Assembly: GCF_001673635.1 (NCBI RefSeq) | Contig: NZ_LZMH01000041.1 | Span: 1-57,879 of the forward strand | Origin: Mycobacterium asiaticum | GTDB taxonomy: Bacteria; Actinomycetota; Actinomycetes; Mycobacteriales; Mycobacteriaceae | Direction: 5' to 3' | Length of the DNA stretch: 57,879 nt | Shown: positions 32,244 through 43,071 of the stretch, in pieces | How the letters are laid out: each line of letters begins with the position of its first letter | Numbering within the stretch: the stretch's first letter is position 1 | The notes under the pieces: model-generated | Databases searched by the model: none | The model's input: the letters and a program-made list of their open reading frames with translations, nothing else | Told to the model about the DNA's origin: nothing | Made by a program: the position numbers and the translations under genes

Positions 32244-33283
32244 GCGGTGGTCACCTTCAGTAGACCGACAAGCCGGTTGAAATCGAATTCGTTGCCACGG
32301 CGCAGCGCGCCGATCATCGTAAGCGCTTCGCGGCGCGCCGATTTCGCGTCGGTGCCGAGGAAGTCCCTGGTCACCGGCGGCCCCCACTGCGCCAGACCCG
32401 ATGCGGTCAACGGCGCCCAGCCCGGCTCCAGCGTGTTGTCGAACATGTCGCCGTCGGTGAAATGCTCCACCAGGAAGCCATCCGGATCGCGCCAGTAGTC
32501 GAAGATCTGGCTGCCCTGGATGTGCCGGCCGATGCCCCAGGACCTGAGATAGCCGCGCTCCTTGAGGTATTCGCCGCCCGCGGCCAGCGCATCGAGGTCG
32601 CTGACCTGGTAGGCCGAGTGCAGGTAGCGGTTGGCCGGGCCCAAGGCCAGCGCCAGGGTGTGGTGATCGGCGGGTGTCGAGCCGCGGTCGCAACGGATGA
32701 AACTCATGGTCGGGCCGCGTTCGCGCTGGCCCGGGAAGAACTGGAAGTCGCTGACGATCATGCCCAGGTTGTCCAGGTACCAGTTTAGGGTCTGCAGATA
32801 CCTGGTCGACTGCATTACCAGGTGGCCGAGTCTCTGCACCCGGGCGGGCACCCGCGCTGGCCGCTGGGTTGCGTTGGCGCGCAACAGCTCTGAGCCAAAG
32901 TTGAAGGTGTGCGGCTGCTGGGCCGGCACCGCAGGCAGTTCGTGCAATCCGGCCACCACCCGGACCGGAGTTCCGCTGGGGTCGGTCAGGTCGACCGCTA
33001 TTCCGCCGATCGCTTCGGGCAGCGGACGGGCGGTGATGCCCGACTTTTCGGCCAGTCGCAGCACGTCGACCTCGTCGCCCGCGCGAAACGCCACGCCGGC
33101 GAAGCGCGAGCGCGGTCCGCGCCGCACCATGACGCACGGGGCTCCGGCGTCAGTGCCGCGCAATGCGAGTCGGTCGGGACCGCGATGCGCCGTCTGGAAG
33201 CCGAAGGCCCGCGCGAACGCCTCGCATCGCCGCACATCCGGCTTCTCGAACTCCAGCCAGGCGATGTCGGCGACTTTGATCAC
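32240..33283 (-). CDS. Extradiol ring-cleavage dioxygenase (VOC type I)
   Basis: Two-module vicinal-oxygen-chelate protein of 347 residues. The Fe(II) triad lies in the C-terminal module: His in RLGHLVMQST, His in ADHHTLALAL, and Glu in FLVEHFTDGD, so it should be catalytically competent and cleave a catechol-like diol. GTG 33283 is favoured because the fold starts at VIKVADIAWLEFEKPD; an upstream GTG at 33382 would add 33 residues of low-complexity sequence. First gene of the operon, divergent from a TetR regulator. Confidence 0.88.
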   Translation of the reverse strand: MIKVADIAWLEFEKPDVRRCEAFARAFGFQTAHRGPDRLALRGTDAGAPCVMVRRGPRSRFAGVAFRAGDEVDVLRLAEKSGITARPLPEAIGGIAVDLTDPSGTPVRVVAGLHELPAVPAQQPHTFNFGSELLRANATQRPARVPARVQRLGHLVMQSTRYLQTLNWYLDNLGMIVSDFQFFPGQRERGPTMSFIRCDRGSTPADHHTLALALGPANRYLHSAYQVSDLDALAAGGEYLKERGYLRSWGIGRHIQGSQIFDYWRDPDGFLVEHFTDGDMFDNTLEPGWAPLTASGLAQWGPPVTRDFLGTDAKSARREALTMIGALRRGNEFDFNRLVGLLKVTTA

Positions 33284-33398
33284 CGGGTTCCGGGACCGAC
33301 CGGTGTGTTCACCGGGGCGGGCGCCCTGCTCACTATGCAAGTCGCGGTGCGCGTCCGCCTGGGTGCCGATCACGTGTATCACTTCTCTCGATAGGAAC

Positions 33399-33465
33399 TG
33401 ACGAAATCGTCACATATGCCGGTGGTCCGCGTCAACAGTGTCTGACGATTTCCTCAAAAGTGAGG
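33399..33465. promoter_or_regulatory. Candidate TetR operators in the divergent promoter region
   Basis: TGACGAAATCGTCA (33399-33412, 6-bp arms), a matching half-site TGACGATTT (33443-33451) and CCTCA-AAAG-TGAGG (33452-33465) crowd the gap between the dioxygenase operon and the TetR gene. Such spacing suits a dimeric repressor controlling both directions. Confidence 0.5.
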
Positions 33466-33477
33466 CATACTGCTCTG

Positions 33478-34116
33478 GTGACGATGCCGAGTGACAACAC
33501 CAGTCGTTTGGAACGGCGCAAACAGCGCACCCGGTCGGCATTGGTGAAAGCCGCCCAACACCTGATCGCCGAGGGCAAGGTCAACGTGCCCGTACTGGAG
33601 ATCACCCAGGCGGCCGATGTCGGCATGGGGTCCTTCTACAACCACTTCGACAGCAAAGAGCAGTTGTTCGAGGCAGCGGTCGCCGACGTGCTCGATGCGC
33701 ACGGGGCGCTGCTGGACCGGCTGACCTCAGCCATCGAGGATCCCGCCGAAACGTTCGCGACCAGTTTCCGGCTCACCGGCCGGATGTTCCGTCAGCGACC
33801 GCAGGAGAGCGAGATCCTGCTGGCCAGCGGGCTGAGGCTGTTGTCCTCTGACCGTGGCCTGGCGCCTCGCGCGCTGCGAGACATCAAGGCGGGCATGGCA
33901 TCCGGCCGATTCACCATCGACGACGCGGAGCTCGCCCTGGCCATCGCCGGCGGGGCGCTGTTGGGTCTCGGAGCCCTGTTGCGCAACGATCCGCAGCGCG
34001 ACGGCGCAAAGGCCGCGGACACCGCCACCGAGAGTGTGCTGCGGCTGTTCGGGCTGACCGCCGAGGAGGCGCACGCCGTTTGCCGGCGGCCGCTGCCGGA
34101 CTTCGCGGCGGGCTGA
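33478..34116 (+). CDS. TetR family transcriptional regulator
   Basis: Repressor-type regulator of 212 residues. The N-terminal helix-turn-helix is at ~10-60 (RTRSALVKAAQHLIAEGKVNVPVLEITQAADVGMGSFYNHFDSKEQLFEAA), followed by a helical ligand-binding domain. Its divergent position makes it the probable controller of the meta-cleavage operon with a phenolic inducer (inference). GTG 33478 is used; ATG 33484 is equally acceptable, and GTG 33460 would bury the CCTCA/TGAGG inverted repeat in the gene. Confidence 0.88.
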   Translation: MTMPSDNTSRLERRKQRTRSALVKAAQHLIAEGKVNVPVLEITQAADVGMGSFYNHFDSKEQLFEAAVADVLDAHGALLDRLTSAIEDPAETFATSFRLTGRMFRQRPQESEILLASGLRLLSSDRGLAPRALRDIKAGMASGRFTIDDAELALAIAGGALLGLGALLRNDPQRDGAKAADTATESVLRLFGLTAEEAHAVCRRPLPDFAAG

Positions 34117-34135
34117 CGCACAGACGCCGAGACGA

Positions 34136-35014
34136 TCAACGCGGACGTGCTCGAGTTCGTGTGCACCTCGCCACCATCACCGGTACGTGGGCCAGCAGCA
34201 CTACGCCGGCACTGACCGAGCCAAACAGCATCCCCGCGAGTCCGCCACTGCCGCAACCGCCGACGACCACCAATTGGGCCGACAACGAGGCGTTGACGAG
34301 TTGCGGGACTGGATCGTCGCGGGCGACGATCCGGTCGACATCGACGTCGGGGTACCGCTCCGACCAACCGGCCAGCCGTTCGGACAAGATCTCGTCTTCT
34401 TTGGCCCGCAACGCCGGCCAGCCCGGGCCAGGGAAGCTGACAATGTCGTCGAACACGCTCACGGGCTTCCAGGTGTGGATTGCCGTCAGCCCCACTCGCC
34501 GTCGTGATGCCTCGTCGAAGGCGATCCCGATCGCTGCTTCCGATTCGGGTGACCCGTCGATTCCGACCACCACCCGCTTCTGCGCCGCCTGGGCATCCAG
34601 TTGCACGTCGTCGTGCAGGACCACCACCGGACAATGCGCGTCGTGGATTAGACCGGCGCTCACCGAACCCAGGTGCCGACCGCGCAACGTACCTGTGCCC
34701 AGGCATCCGACTACCACCAGCTCTGCGCTCTTCGACATCCTGGCCATGGTGGAAACCACTCTTCCCCGGGGCATTTCGCAGTCGATCCGGACCGGGCCGT
34801 AGCGGCAACTCTTTCTCGCTATCCGCGCCGCGTCGTCGAGCAGGCGCCGCACGAATTCGGGCTGCTCACCGTCCACCGGAGGCAGAACGTGAACCAATGT
34901 CATCGGCACATTGCGCAATTCGGCGTCGCGTGCGGCCCACTGCACCGCGACCTTCGAACCGCGTGAGCCGTCAACGCCGACGATGATCCCTGAATCCCCG
35001 TGGACCTCTGTCAT
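34136..35014 (-). CDS. Universal stress protein, tandem domains (third copy)
   Basis: Tandem UspA protein of 292 residues. Loops GCLGTGTLRGRHLGS and GGCGSGGLAGMLFGS keep the G-2x-G-9x-G(S) spacing but replace the usual GS(R/H) start with GC and GG, and the C-terminus is Arg-rich. It is more diverged than the two copies near fdxA, and no convincing DosR box precedes it. ATG 35014 has the Shine-Dalgarno GGAAGGGAG. Confidence 0.9.
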   Translation of the reverse strand: MTEVHGDSGIIVGVDGSRGSKVAVQWAARDAELRNVPMTLVHVLPPVDGEQPEFVRRLLDDAARIARKSCRYGPVRIDCEMPRGRVVSTMARMSKSAELVVVGCLGTGTLRGRHLGSVSAGLIHDAHCPVVVLHDDVQLDAQAAQKRVVVGIDGSPESEAAIGIAFDEASRRRVGLTAIHTWKPVSVFDDIVSFPGPGWPALRAKEDEILSERLAGWSERYPDVDVDRIVARDDPVPQLVNASLSAQLVVVGGCGSGGLAGMLFGSVSAGVVLLAHVPVMVARCTRTRARPR

Positions 35015-35037
35015 ACGTGGCTCCCTTCCTGCCGCTT

Positions 35038-35055
35038 CGCACACTATGGTGTGCG
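35038..35055. promoter_or_regulatory. Inverted repeat before the third USP gene
   Basis: CGCACAC-TATG-GTGTGCG, perfect 7-bp arms, lies between the acyltransferase stop and the USP start (both minus strand). It could be an operator or a short terminator hairpin. Confidence 0.4.
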
Positions 35056-35080
35056 GTGCGCCGTTCCCACGAGGACTTAG

Positions 35081-36382
35081 TCACTCATATGGTGGTCTTT
35101 CGGCCCTTGCCGCAACCAAAACCGTGCCCAGACCGAACGCCAGTGCACTGAGCCAGGGGAACCGGCCGTCGGGCGCGAAGCCCCGGGCCGCGAACAACGC
35201 CAGCCCGAAGACCGCCAGTGCCGCGCCCGCCGGCAACGCCGCGGCGGTCCATCCCGCGCGGACCGGTGTGTTCAGGAACGGCAGGGGCGCCGCGAAAACG
35301 GCACGGCCCCACCACAACAGCGTCAACTCGACCGCGGTGACCGCAACGAGAATGGCGATCCACACCAGCCGGAACTGCCACCACGCCAGGGTCCCCTGGT
35401 CGGGCTGCGGAAACAGTCCGGTGGGGTAACCGACGATGCCGACGATCACCACTGGCACCATGTGCCATAGGTACAGCGCCATCACATTGTCGTTGACCAG
35501 GGACACCGCGCGCCGCACGGCCGGCCGGCGCAGCACCCGGTTGAGCCACGGCGCGAGCGCGGTGGCGATACCGATCTGTGTGCAACCGAACGCCAGCAGC
35601 GCAACCGTCGGCGGCGTCGTATTCTGCACCTGCTGGCCGGGCACGCCGATCATGCTGACCGGGTAATGGCCCACCCCTACCAGCAGAGCAAGTGCCATAC
35701 CCGCCCCAGCGGCCAGCAGCACCGGTCTCTTACCGCCCAAATCCCCAGCCCGCCAAGATATCCCGAGCTGGTAAAAGGCGCCCCAGCACAACACGTAATT
35801 CAGCAGGCCGACATACCCAACCCCGAAACCGATCGCGGCCACGTCGACCACAACAGCGCCCACCACCAAAGCGACCGATGGCCACAGCCCCCAACGGCGT
35901 TGGGCGGCAACCGCAACCGGCGTCAGCATGACCACCACGAAATAGACCGCCAGAAACCACAACTGCAACGCGACCGCCCATCCCGCATACTGCAGTGCCG
36001 ACCGCGCCACCCCAGTGGCCTGCAGCACCGCGACGACGATCAGGACGGCGGCGACGTACACGGCGGTGGGACCCAGTACCCGGGCCAGCCGATGCCGCAG
36101 CCAGGTCTGACTCGAGAAGCCAGCGTCGCCGCTACGGTGCGCCCACGACACCGCGGTGGCGTAACCGGCGACCAGAAAGAACGTGGGCACCGCCTGGAAC
36201 GCCCACGTCAACCACTGTGTCCAGGGCTGGTCGACCAGCGGGTTCTGGCGGCCGAAGCTGCCGTTCCGGTAGGTCAGCGAGGACGCCATCCAGTGCCCCA
36301 GCACGATCAGGACCACACCCGATGAGCGCAGGAAATCGACCGCGACGTCGCGGGCCGGTCGCGTCGTATCGGTATCGGTCAC
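35081..36382 (-). CDS. Acyltransferase 3-family membrane protein
   Basis: Polytopic membrane protein of 433 residues with about ten helices. It begins with the family's catalytic-region pattern ([20 protein letters not shown], where RxxG/H-type residues precede the first helix) and continues with [12 protein letters not shown]. Such enzymes O-acylate cell-envelope glycans or lipids from the cytoplasmic side. GTG 36382 (VTDTDTTRP) is taken; GTG 36418 would overlap the divergent reductase start. Confidence 0.8.
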   Translation of the reverse strand: MTDTDTTRPARDVAVDFLRSSGVVLIVLGHWMASSLTYRNGSFGRQNPLVDQPWTQWLTWAFQAVPTFFLVAGYATAVSWAHRSGDAGFSSQTWLRHRLARVLGPTAVYVAAVLIVVAVLQATGVARSALQYAGWAVALQLWFLAVYFVVVMLTPVAVAAQRRWGLWPSVALVVGAVVVDVAAIGFGVGYVGLLNYVLCWGAFYQLGISWRAGDLGGKRPVLLAAGAGMALALLVGVGHYPVSMIGVPGQQVQNTTPPTVALLAFGCTQIGIATALAPWLNRVLRRPAVRRAVSLVNDNVMALYLWHMVPVVIVGIVGYPTGLFPQPDQGTLAWWQFRLVWIAILVAVTAVELTLLWWGRAVFAAPLPFLNTPVRAGWTAAALPAGAALAVFGLALFAARGFAPDGRFPWLSALAFGLGTVLVAARAERPPYE

Positions 36383-36416
36383 CAGCGCGACGTTACCCAG
36401 CGTGGACAATGGGCCC

Positions 36417-37387
<971 letters not shown>

Positions 37388-37391
<4 letters not shown>

Positions 37392-38143
37392 ATGCTGCGC
37401 ACCAGCGCCGCCGCGCGGACATCCTCGCCGACCGTGAAATGCATCAGCACGGAGTCACCGCGGTTGACCGAGCGAATGGTCAACGGCTCGCCGTACTTGA
37501 TCGGACTGCGGTGTTCGAGCACGGCGCGGTAGGGCTTGCTCTCCAATTCGGGCAGCTGGCCCAGTATCTCGTGCACACCGTGCCAGTAGATGGTGTTGTT
37601 GACGTGCTCGAAAAGGTCGATGTCCGTGCGGCGCAGGGGAAACGGCGTGGTCACCGGGTCGTCGAGCGGATCGGTGACCTGGGGCCGCCACTTGAGCCGG
37701 TGGTTGTCGGTGGTGCTGCCGAACCGTTCGATGCAGTAGTCGGTGAGCCGCGAGGGCGTCAACGTGTCCTTGTTCATGCAGATCCAGAAGCCTTCGGTCT
37801 CGATGCGCCCGCCCTGCGAACCCTCGAGTTGCACGCGCATGTTGCACCACCGGCTGGACAGCCCCGCACACCAGCGGCGAAACGTGATGTCGCTGGGGAT
37901 CTCGATGGGCTCGATGACGTCGATGACCGTGCGCAGCACGATCCAGTGCGGATGGACCTCAGCCAGGTCCGCGTCGGCCAGATGCTCGGCCCCGACCTCC
38001 TGGATATAGCGGGCCACCCCGTCCAGGCGCAGCCGGCGGTGCTCGTCGATGTCGGAAGTGGCCAGCCGCCAACCGGTTTGATAGACGTACCCCTCGTCGG
38101 GTACCCGGACGAGCGGTGCTGTCAGATCGGGATTGGTGGACAC
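37388..38143 (-). CDS. Acyl-ACP thioesterase (FatA-like, double hotdog)
   Basis: Protein of 251 residues with two hotdog domains. It begins [37 protein letters not shown], and the second hotdog carries the catalytic Asn/His/acid region [21 protein letters not shown]. It resembles M. tuberculosis Rv2001-type acyl-ACP thioesterases that release fatty acids. GTG 38143 precedes STNPDL; longer forms are low-complexity. The flavoprotein gene ends 7 bp upstream on the same strand, suggesting an operon. Confidence 0.85.
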
Positions 38144-38150
38144 GGCGCTC

Positions 38151-39563
38151 CTAGCGTGAGACCGCGGCGGCATCGCTTTGCAGCTGCTCGAGCTGCTCGC
38201 TGGCCGTGTCGAGTTTCTTCTGGAACATCGACACCACCCGGTCGCGCACCCGCGGCTTGTGCGACAGCGGCGGCAGCAACTCGGCAAGCAGGTTCAGCCG
38301 CGCGGAGCTCAGCCAATCGGTCAGGTCCGGATCGTCGAGCCAGCGCCGGAAGTTCTGCAAGTCGGAGTGGGTCAGCCGCAGCCAGTCCACGTCGCGGTCC
38401 GGATGCGGAATCGGCTTGCAGAGTTCGTTTCTGGTCTCATCGGAGTCATAGGCGAACTCGACGTGGGCGATGAACGCGGCGCTGAACACCTGCTGGCAAC
38501 CCCGCACCGCCTGCAGGGTCATCCGGTTGCCGTCGAAAACCGGTGTCGCCGAACACTGCGGCGCTCCGTCCGCGGTGCAGTCGATATACAGCGCCGACGG
38601 CGAGGAGGTGACGCAGCCCTCGTCCAGCACGATCGCGGTGGGCTCGATGCGCTGCACGTGCCCCATCCGGATCACATCCTTGATCCGGCGCAGCTGCTCG
38701 AATTCCGGCTGCGACACGGTGGCACACCGGTACATCAGGGGCCGGACCGTGGGGTCGAGGCGCAGCAGGGTGCCCGCCGCTTCGAGCCGGTCGAACAGAT
38801 CCTCGACCGAAGTGGCGGCCTCGATCGCCTCGAGTTGGGCGCCGTAGTTGTCCCGGAACTGCTTGATGAACGACGGCCCGGGTTGCAGGGTGGCCCGGTC
38901 CATCAGCCAGGAGTCGCGGGGCTTGATCCAGGTCAGCCGGTCGGGGTCGACTCCGTGCCGCAGCAGCCACAGGCAGACGTCCATGCCGGTCTTGCCGGCG
39001 CCAACGATCACGTACCGTTCGCGTGCGCCGAACTTCGGCAGCTCGTTCGGGGGGATGCAGTCAATCCCGGGGGCGACGTCGTAGGGCGCGGGCCGCATGG
39101 ACGGCACGACGGCCCGCAGGTAGGTGGCATCCACGATGCGGTGCTTGACGTCGACGACGTATTCGGCACCCGCCAGGGTCCGGAACCGGCCGTCACCGAG
39201 GTAGTCGCTCATCGGGAAGTACTCGACGCGCCCGGTCGGCAGGAACTGCTGCTGCATGACGGCGTCGAAGTAGGCGCAGATCTCGCCTACGGGGGCAAGC
39301 TCATTCAGTCCCTGATTCCAGCCGACGATGTCAATTGTGTTGTTGCCCAACGGTCTTGAATTGACGCCGTAGTAGGCGGACGGCTGGTGCAGCCGCACGA
39401 ACGGGTACGCGGTGGTCCAGTGCCCGCCCGGTTGGTGGGCGCGGTCGACGATCACGACGCTTGCCTCGGATTCGGTGATGACCGTGTCGGCGAACGCCAT
39501 TCCCATGGCCCCCGCGCCGATCACGAGGTAATCGGTGTCCAACTTCTGGACACTGCCGGTCAT
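38151..39563 (-). CDS. FAD/NAD(P)-binding flavoprotein of unknown substrate
   Basis: Protein of 470 residues with two Rossmann dinucleotide sites: GAGAMGMAFAD for FAD near residue 20, and IVGAGKTGMDVCLWLLRHG for NAD(P)H at ~190, the layout of flavin monooxygenases. The C-terminal ~100 residues are helical. ATG 39563 is preferred since the Shine-Dalgarno GAGGGAG is correctly spaced from it and abuts the alternative GTG 39572. Co-transcribed with the acyl-ACP thioesterase, so fatty-acyl oxidation is plausible (inference). Confidence 0.82.
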   Translation of the reverse strand: MTGSVQKLDTDYLVIGAGAMGMAFADTVITESEASVVIVDRAHQPGGHWTTAYPFVRLHQPSAYYGVNSRPLGNNTIDIVGWNQGLNELAPVGEICAYFDAVMQQQFLPTGRVEYFPMSDYLGDGRFRTLAGAEYVVDVKHRIVDATYLRAVVPSMRPAPYDVAPGIDCIPPNELPKFGARERYVIVGAGKTGMDVCLWLLRHGVDPDRLTWIKPRDSWLMDRATLQPGPSFIKQFRDNYGAQLEAIEAATSVEDLFDRLEAAGTLLRLDPTVRPLMYRCATVSQPEFEQLRRIKDVIRMGHVQRIEPTAIVLDEGCVTSSPSALYIDCTADGAPQCSATPVFDGNRMTLQAVRGCQQVFSAAFIAHVEFAYDSDETRNELCKPIPHPDRDVDWLRLTHSDLQNFRRWLDDPDLTDWLSSARLNLLAELLPPLSHKPRVRDRVVSMFQKKLDTASEQLEQLQSDAAAVSR

Positions 39564-39703
39564 TGCGTGCACTCCCTCATGGGCGCCACCATAGACGGCT
39601 TTACTTCGCCAGCCGTGCCTGCCTGCGATTTCAGGGCCGGTATTTCGCCGTGTGGTTCGGTTGGCGGCATCGCCGAGGGTCCAACCGGGTAAGTTTGCCC
39701 AGC

Positions 39704-40495
39704 ATGGGAGCCGATCTCACCGTCGCGATCGCCGACGGTGTCGCGGTGCTGACCCTCAACCGGCCGGAGCGGCGCAACGCCTACACCGCGCAAATGGGCG
39801 AGCTGCTCAACCGGGCCTACCGGCGGTGCGACGAGGACGATGCGGTGCGGGCCATCGTCCTGACCGGCGCGGGCGACGCATTCTGTGCCGGCGCGGACTT
39901 CGGCACCGGCACCAATCCCTTCGACACGCCATCCGACGGCGCCTTCACCGCCTCGCCGACCGATCCCGCCGCGTTCGAACTGCACACGCCGGTGATCGCG
40001 GCGGTCAACGGACACGCCATCGGGATCGGGCTGACCATCGCGCTGCAGGCCGACATCCGTATCATGGCCCGCGATGCGAAATATGCTGTGGCGCAGGTCC
40101 GCCGGGGTGTCGTCGCGGACTGTATGTCGCACTGGACGTTGCCGCATCTGGTGGGTGGGGCCGTGGCGGCCGATCTCCTGCTGACCGGCCGCACCTTTGA
40201 CGGCGCGGAGGCCGCGGCGCTGGGCATCGCCTCGCGCTCGGTGCCCGCGGCTCAGGTGCTCGACGACGCCATGGCGGTAGCCCGCGACATCGCCGTCAAC
40301 GTCGCACCCATGTCGGCGGCGCTGAGCAAGCGACTGCTGTGGAACACGATGATCAACGGCTACACGGCGCGCCAGGTCGCCGACCTGGAGACGCAGCTGC
40401 ATCACCGGGTGATGGGCAGCCCGGACGCCCGCGAAGGAGTCGAGGCGTTCCTGCAACGCCGGCAGCCGCGCTGGACTGGGACGGCGGGGGAGTAG
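39704..40495 (+). CDS. Enoyl-CoA hydratase/isomerase (crotonase) family
   Basis: Crotonase-fold protein of 263 residues. The oxyanion-hole segments are intact (FCAGADFG and VNGHAIGIGLTIALQADIRI). The region where hydratases carry their catalytic Glu pair reads RRGVVADCMSHWTLPHLVG, with no Glu, so it may be an isomerase or another crotonase activity. It leads a run with an alpha/beta hydrolase and a TPR protein. The 140-bp gap upstream holds nothing recognisable. Confidence 0.87.
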   Translation: MGADLTVAIADGVAVLTLNRPERRNAYTAQMGELLNRAYRRCDEDDAVRAIVLTGAGDAFCAGADFGTGTNPFDTPSDGAFTASPTDPAAFELHTPVIAAVNGHAIGIGLTIALQADIRIMARDAKYAVAQVRRGVVADCMSHWTLPHLVGGAVAADLLLTGRTFDGAEAAALGIASRSVPAAQVLDDAMAVARDIAVNVAPMSAALSKRLLWNTMINGYTARQVADLETQLHHRVMGSPDAREGVEAFLQRRQPRWTGTAGE

Positions 40496-40500
40496 AAGCG

Positions 40501-41379
40501 ATGGCCAGTTGGCGAAGCCGGGCGATGCCCGCGGTCCTGCGCCTGATGGGCCGGGGCCGCGCGTACGCGAGCGCCGAGACGGCCCGCGCGCACATTGAAC
40601 AACGTGCCCGGCACCCGCAGCTGTTCGCCCCGCCGCCGCGGCTGCGCCCGGAGGTGAAGATCGCGCTGGAACGGCGAAACGATTGGCCGATCTACACGGT
40701 GCGGCCGCGTGATCACGAGCCCGATCGGGCGGTCTTGTATTTGCACGGTGGCGCGTGGGTGAACGAGATCACGCCTCAGCACTGGCAATTGGCGGCGCGG
40801 ATGGCGGTCAGCGCCCGAGCCGAAGTGCTCGTCCCGATCTACCCGCTGGTGCCGTCGGCCACCGCGGCCGATGTGTTGCCGACGATCGTCGAACTGGCGC
40901 TGGAGAAACCCGGCGTTGCTTTGGTCGGGGATTCGGCGGGTGGGCAGATCGCGCTGTCGACGGCGCTGGTGTTGCGCGACGATCACAATGTGATCGTCCC
41001 AAGGGCCGTACTGATCTCGCCCGTGGTGGACCTCTCCCTGGACAACCCGGACATCGCGGCGGTCTCGGATGACCCTTGGCTGGGGCGCGACGCGCTGCGG
41101 GTGTTCGCCGACCAATGGCGCGGCGAATGGCCCGTGGACGACCCGCGGGTCAGCCCGCTGGCGGGCGACCTGGCCGGTCTGGGCCCGCTGACGATCTTCA
41201 CCGGCACCCGGGACATCCTGAACCCCGATGCCCGGCTGCTGGCCGAAAAGGCCGCTGCCGCAGGCGTGGACGTCGATTTCCACGAGGAGCCGGCGTTGTT
41301 GCACGTCTATCCGCTGATGCCGATCCCGGAAGCCCGGGCAGCGCGGGCGGTCATCGTCGAGAGCCTGACCCGGGCATGA
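40501..41379 (+). CDS. Alpha/beta hydrolase, hormone-sensitive-lipase (Lip) type
   Basis: Esterase of 292 residues with HGGAW (oxyanion hole), the nucleophile elbow GDSAGG, Asp in TRDILNPD and His in LLHVYPL, a complete triad. No signal peptide. It lies 5 bp after the crotonase gene and overlaps the TPR gene by 4 bp (ATGA), so the three genes form an operon. Confidence 0.9.
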   Translation: MASWRSRAMPAVLRLMGRGRAYASAETARAHIEQRARHPQLFAPPPRLRPEVKIALERRNDWPIYTVRPRDHEPDRAVLYLHGGAWVNEITPQHWQLAARMAVSARAEVLVPIYPLVPSATAADVLPTIVELALEKPGVALVGDSAGGQIALSTALVLRDDHNVIVPRAVLISPVVDLSLDNPDIAAVSDDPWLGRDALRVFADQWRGEWPVDDPRVSPLAGDLAGLGPLTIFTGTRDILNPDARLLAEKAAAAGVDVDFHEEPALLHVYPLMPIPEARAARAVIVESLTRA

Positions 41380-43061
41380 CGGACGACGACTACTTCGACC
41401 TCGGTTCCTATCACCGGCCGGTACGGACGCCCTGCCCGCAGGCGCAGGTGTGGTTCGACCGGGGACTGGTCTGGGCATACGCGTTCAACCATGAAGAGGC
41501 TGTTGCCTGTTTCGAGCGGGCAGTGGAGCTTGATCCGGATCTGGCCATCGCCCGCTGGGGCATCGCCTACGCGGTTGGGCCCAACTACAACAAAGCGTGG
41601 GAGGCGTTCGACCCGGTCGACCGGAAGACGTCCCTGGCCCGCGCGCGTGCCGAGTTGACGCTGGCTGAGCGGGGCCGGGTCAGCGAGGTCGAACACGATC
41701 TGATCAGCGCGCTGTGGGCCCGGTTCCGCACCGCTGACCCGGAGAACCCCGACGCCCTGGTCGCCGGTGGAGTCGCCTACGCCGACGCGATGTCGGTGCT
41801 GGCGGCGGCCTTTCCGAGCGACATCGACGTGCAGGCCCTGGCCGCCGACGCCCTGGTCAACGTCACCGCGTGGGCGCTGTGGGACACCTGCACTGGAGAG
41901 CCCGCGCCGGGCTCCCGGGTGCTGGACGCCAAACGGCTGCTGGAAAAGGCGCTGGCCCGGCCGGCGGGACGCACTCATCCCGGGATCCTGCACCTGTATC
42001 TGCACACCATGGAGATGTCCCCGACACCGGAGGACGCGCTGCCGGCGGCGGACCTGTTACGCGGCCTGGTGCCCGATGCCGGTCACCTGCAACACATGCC
42101 GAGCCACATCGACGTGCTGTGCGGCGACTACCGCAGCTCGGTGGTGGCCAATCAGGATGCGGTGCAAGCGGACCGGCGTTTCGTCGCGCAGCGGGGACCG
42201 TTCAACTTCTATTCGCTCTACCGTGCGCACGATCTGCACTTCATCGTGTATTCGGCGATGCTGCAAGGACAGTCGCAAACCGCATTGCGGGCCGCCGACG
42301 AACTCGCCGGGCAGCTGACACCCGAGTTGTTGTCCATCGAATCCCCGCCGATGGCCGACTGGCTGGAAGCGTTCGTGCCGCTGCGCACCCACGTGCTGGT
42401 GCGGTTCGGCCGGTGGGACGAGTTGATCGCGCAGCGCCTGCCCGATGACGAAGAGCTCTACTGCAGCACCGCCGCGACGATGCATTACGGGCGTGGAGTG
42501 GCATTGGCCGCCACCGGCCAGCTGGAGCGGGCGCGTGCCGAACGCGCCGCGTTCCACGCTGCCTACGATCGCATACCGGAATCCCGCTACCTGTTCAACA
42601 ACAGCGCCCGGGACATCCTCGCGGTGGGGGCGGCCATGCTGGACGGCGAAATCGCCTACCGCGAACAGCGTTTCGATGAGGCCTTCACTCACCTAGGGCG
42701 CGCGATCCAGCTCGACGACGCGCTGCCCTACGACGAGCCGTGGGGGTGGATGCAGCCGACGCGGCACGCGTACGGGGCGCTGCTGCTCGAGCAGGGCCGC
42801 ATCGAGGAGGCCGCGGCAGTGTATGCGGCCGACCTGGGCCTGGACCCGACACTGGCCCGGTGTTGCCAGCACCCGGGCAATGTATGGAGCCTGCACGGCT
42901 ACCACGAGTGCCTGCAGCGCCTCGGCCGCAGTGACGAAGCCGCCATCGTCGGGCAACAGCTCAGACTGGCCGCGGCCCGCGCCGATGTGCCGGTCCGTGC
43001 GTCCTGCGCGTGCCGGCTCGACGTCGCGCCGTGCTGCGATGAACGAGGGCCGCGGGACTAG
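41376..43061 (+). CDS. TPR-repeat protein
   Basis: Soluble helical protein of 561 residues with TPR-like units at the N-terminus (AFNHEEAVACFERAVELDPDLAIARWG) and near the C-terminus (RIEEAAAVYAADLGLDPTLARC). Conserved His-rich stretches (HLYLHTME, LQHMPSHIDV) occur in the middle, as in a family of unknown function sometimes annotated as TPR domain protein. The tail is Cys-rich (CACRLDVAPCC). Partner unknown. Confidence 0.8.
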   Translation: MTDDDYFDLGSYHRPVRTPCPQAQVWFDRGLVWAYAFNHEEAVACFERAVELDPDLAIARWGIAYAVGPNYNKAWEAFDPVDRKTSLARARAELTLAERGRVSEVEHDLISALWARFRTADPENPDALVAGGVAYADAMSVLAAAFPSDIDVQALAADALVNVTAWALWDTCTGEPAPGSRVLDAKRLLEKALARPAGRTHPGILHLYLHTMEMSPTPEDALPAADLLRGLVPDAGHLQHMPSHIDVLCGDYRSSVVANQDAVQADRRFVAQRGPFNFYSLYRAHDLHFIVYSAMLQGQSQTALRAADELAGQLTPELLSIESPPMADWLEAFVPLRTHVLVRFGRWDELIAQRLPDDEELYCSTAATMHYGRGVALAATGQLERARAERAAFHAAYDRIPESRYLFNNSARDILAVGAAMLDGEIAYREQRFDEAFTHLGRAIQLDDALPYDEPWGWMQPTRHAYGALLLEQGRIEEAAAVYAADLGLDPTLARCCQHPGNVWSLHGYHECLQRLGRSDEAAIVGQQLRLAAARADVPVRASCACRLDVAPCCDERGPRD

Positions 43062-43071
43062 AGTTTCCGGC

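Noticed and set aside
33284..33382. N-terminal extension of the ring-cleavage dioxygenase
   Set aside because: The added 33 residues are not fold-like and the VOC module starts at VIKVADIAW; kept only as an alternative start.
35066..35086. DosR box before the third USP gene (GAGGACTTAGTCACT)
   Set aside because: The half-sites are one base too close and the outer positions do not match; also it overlaps the stop of the upstream acyltransferase gene.
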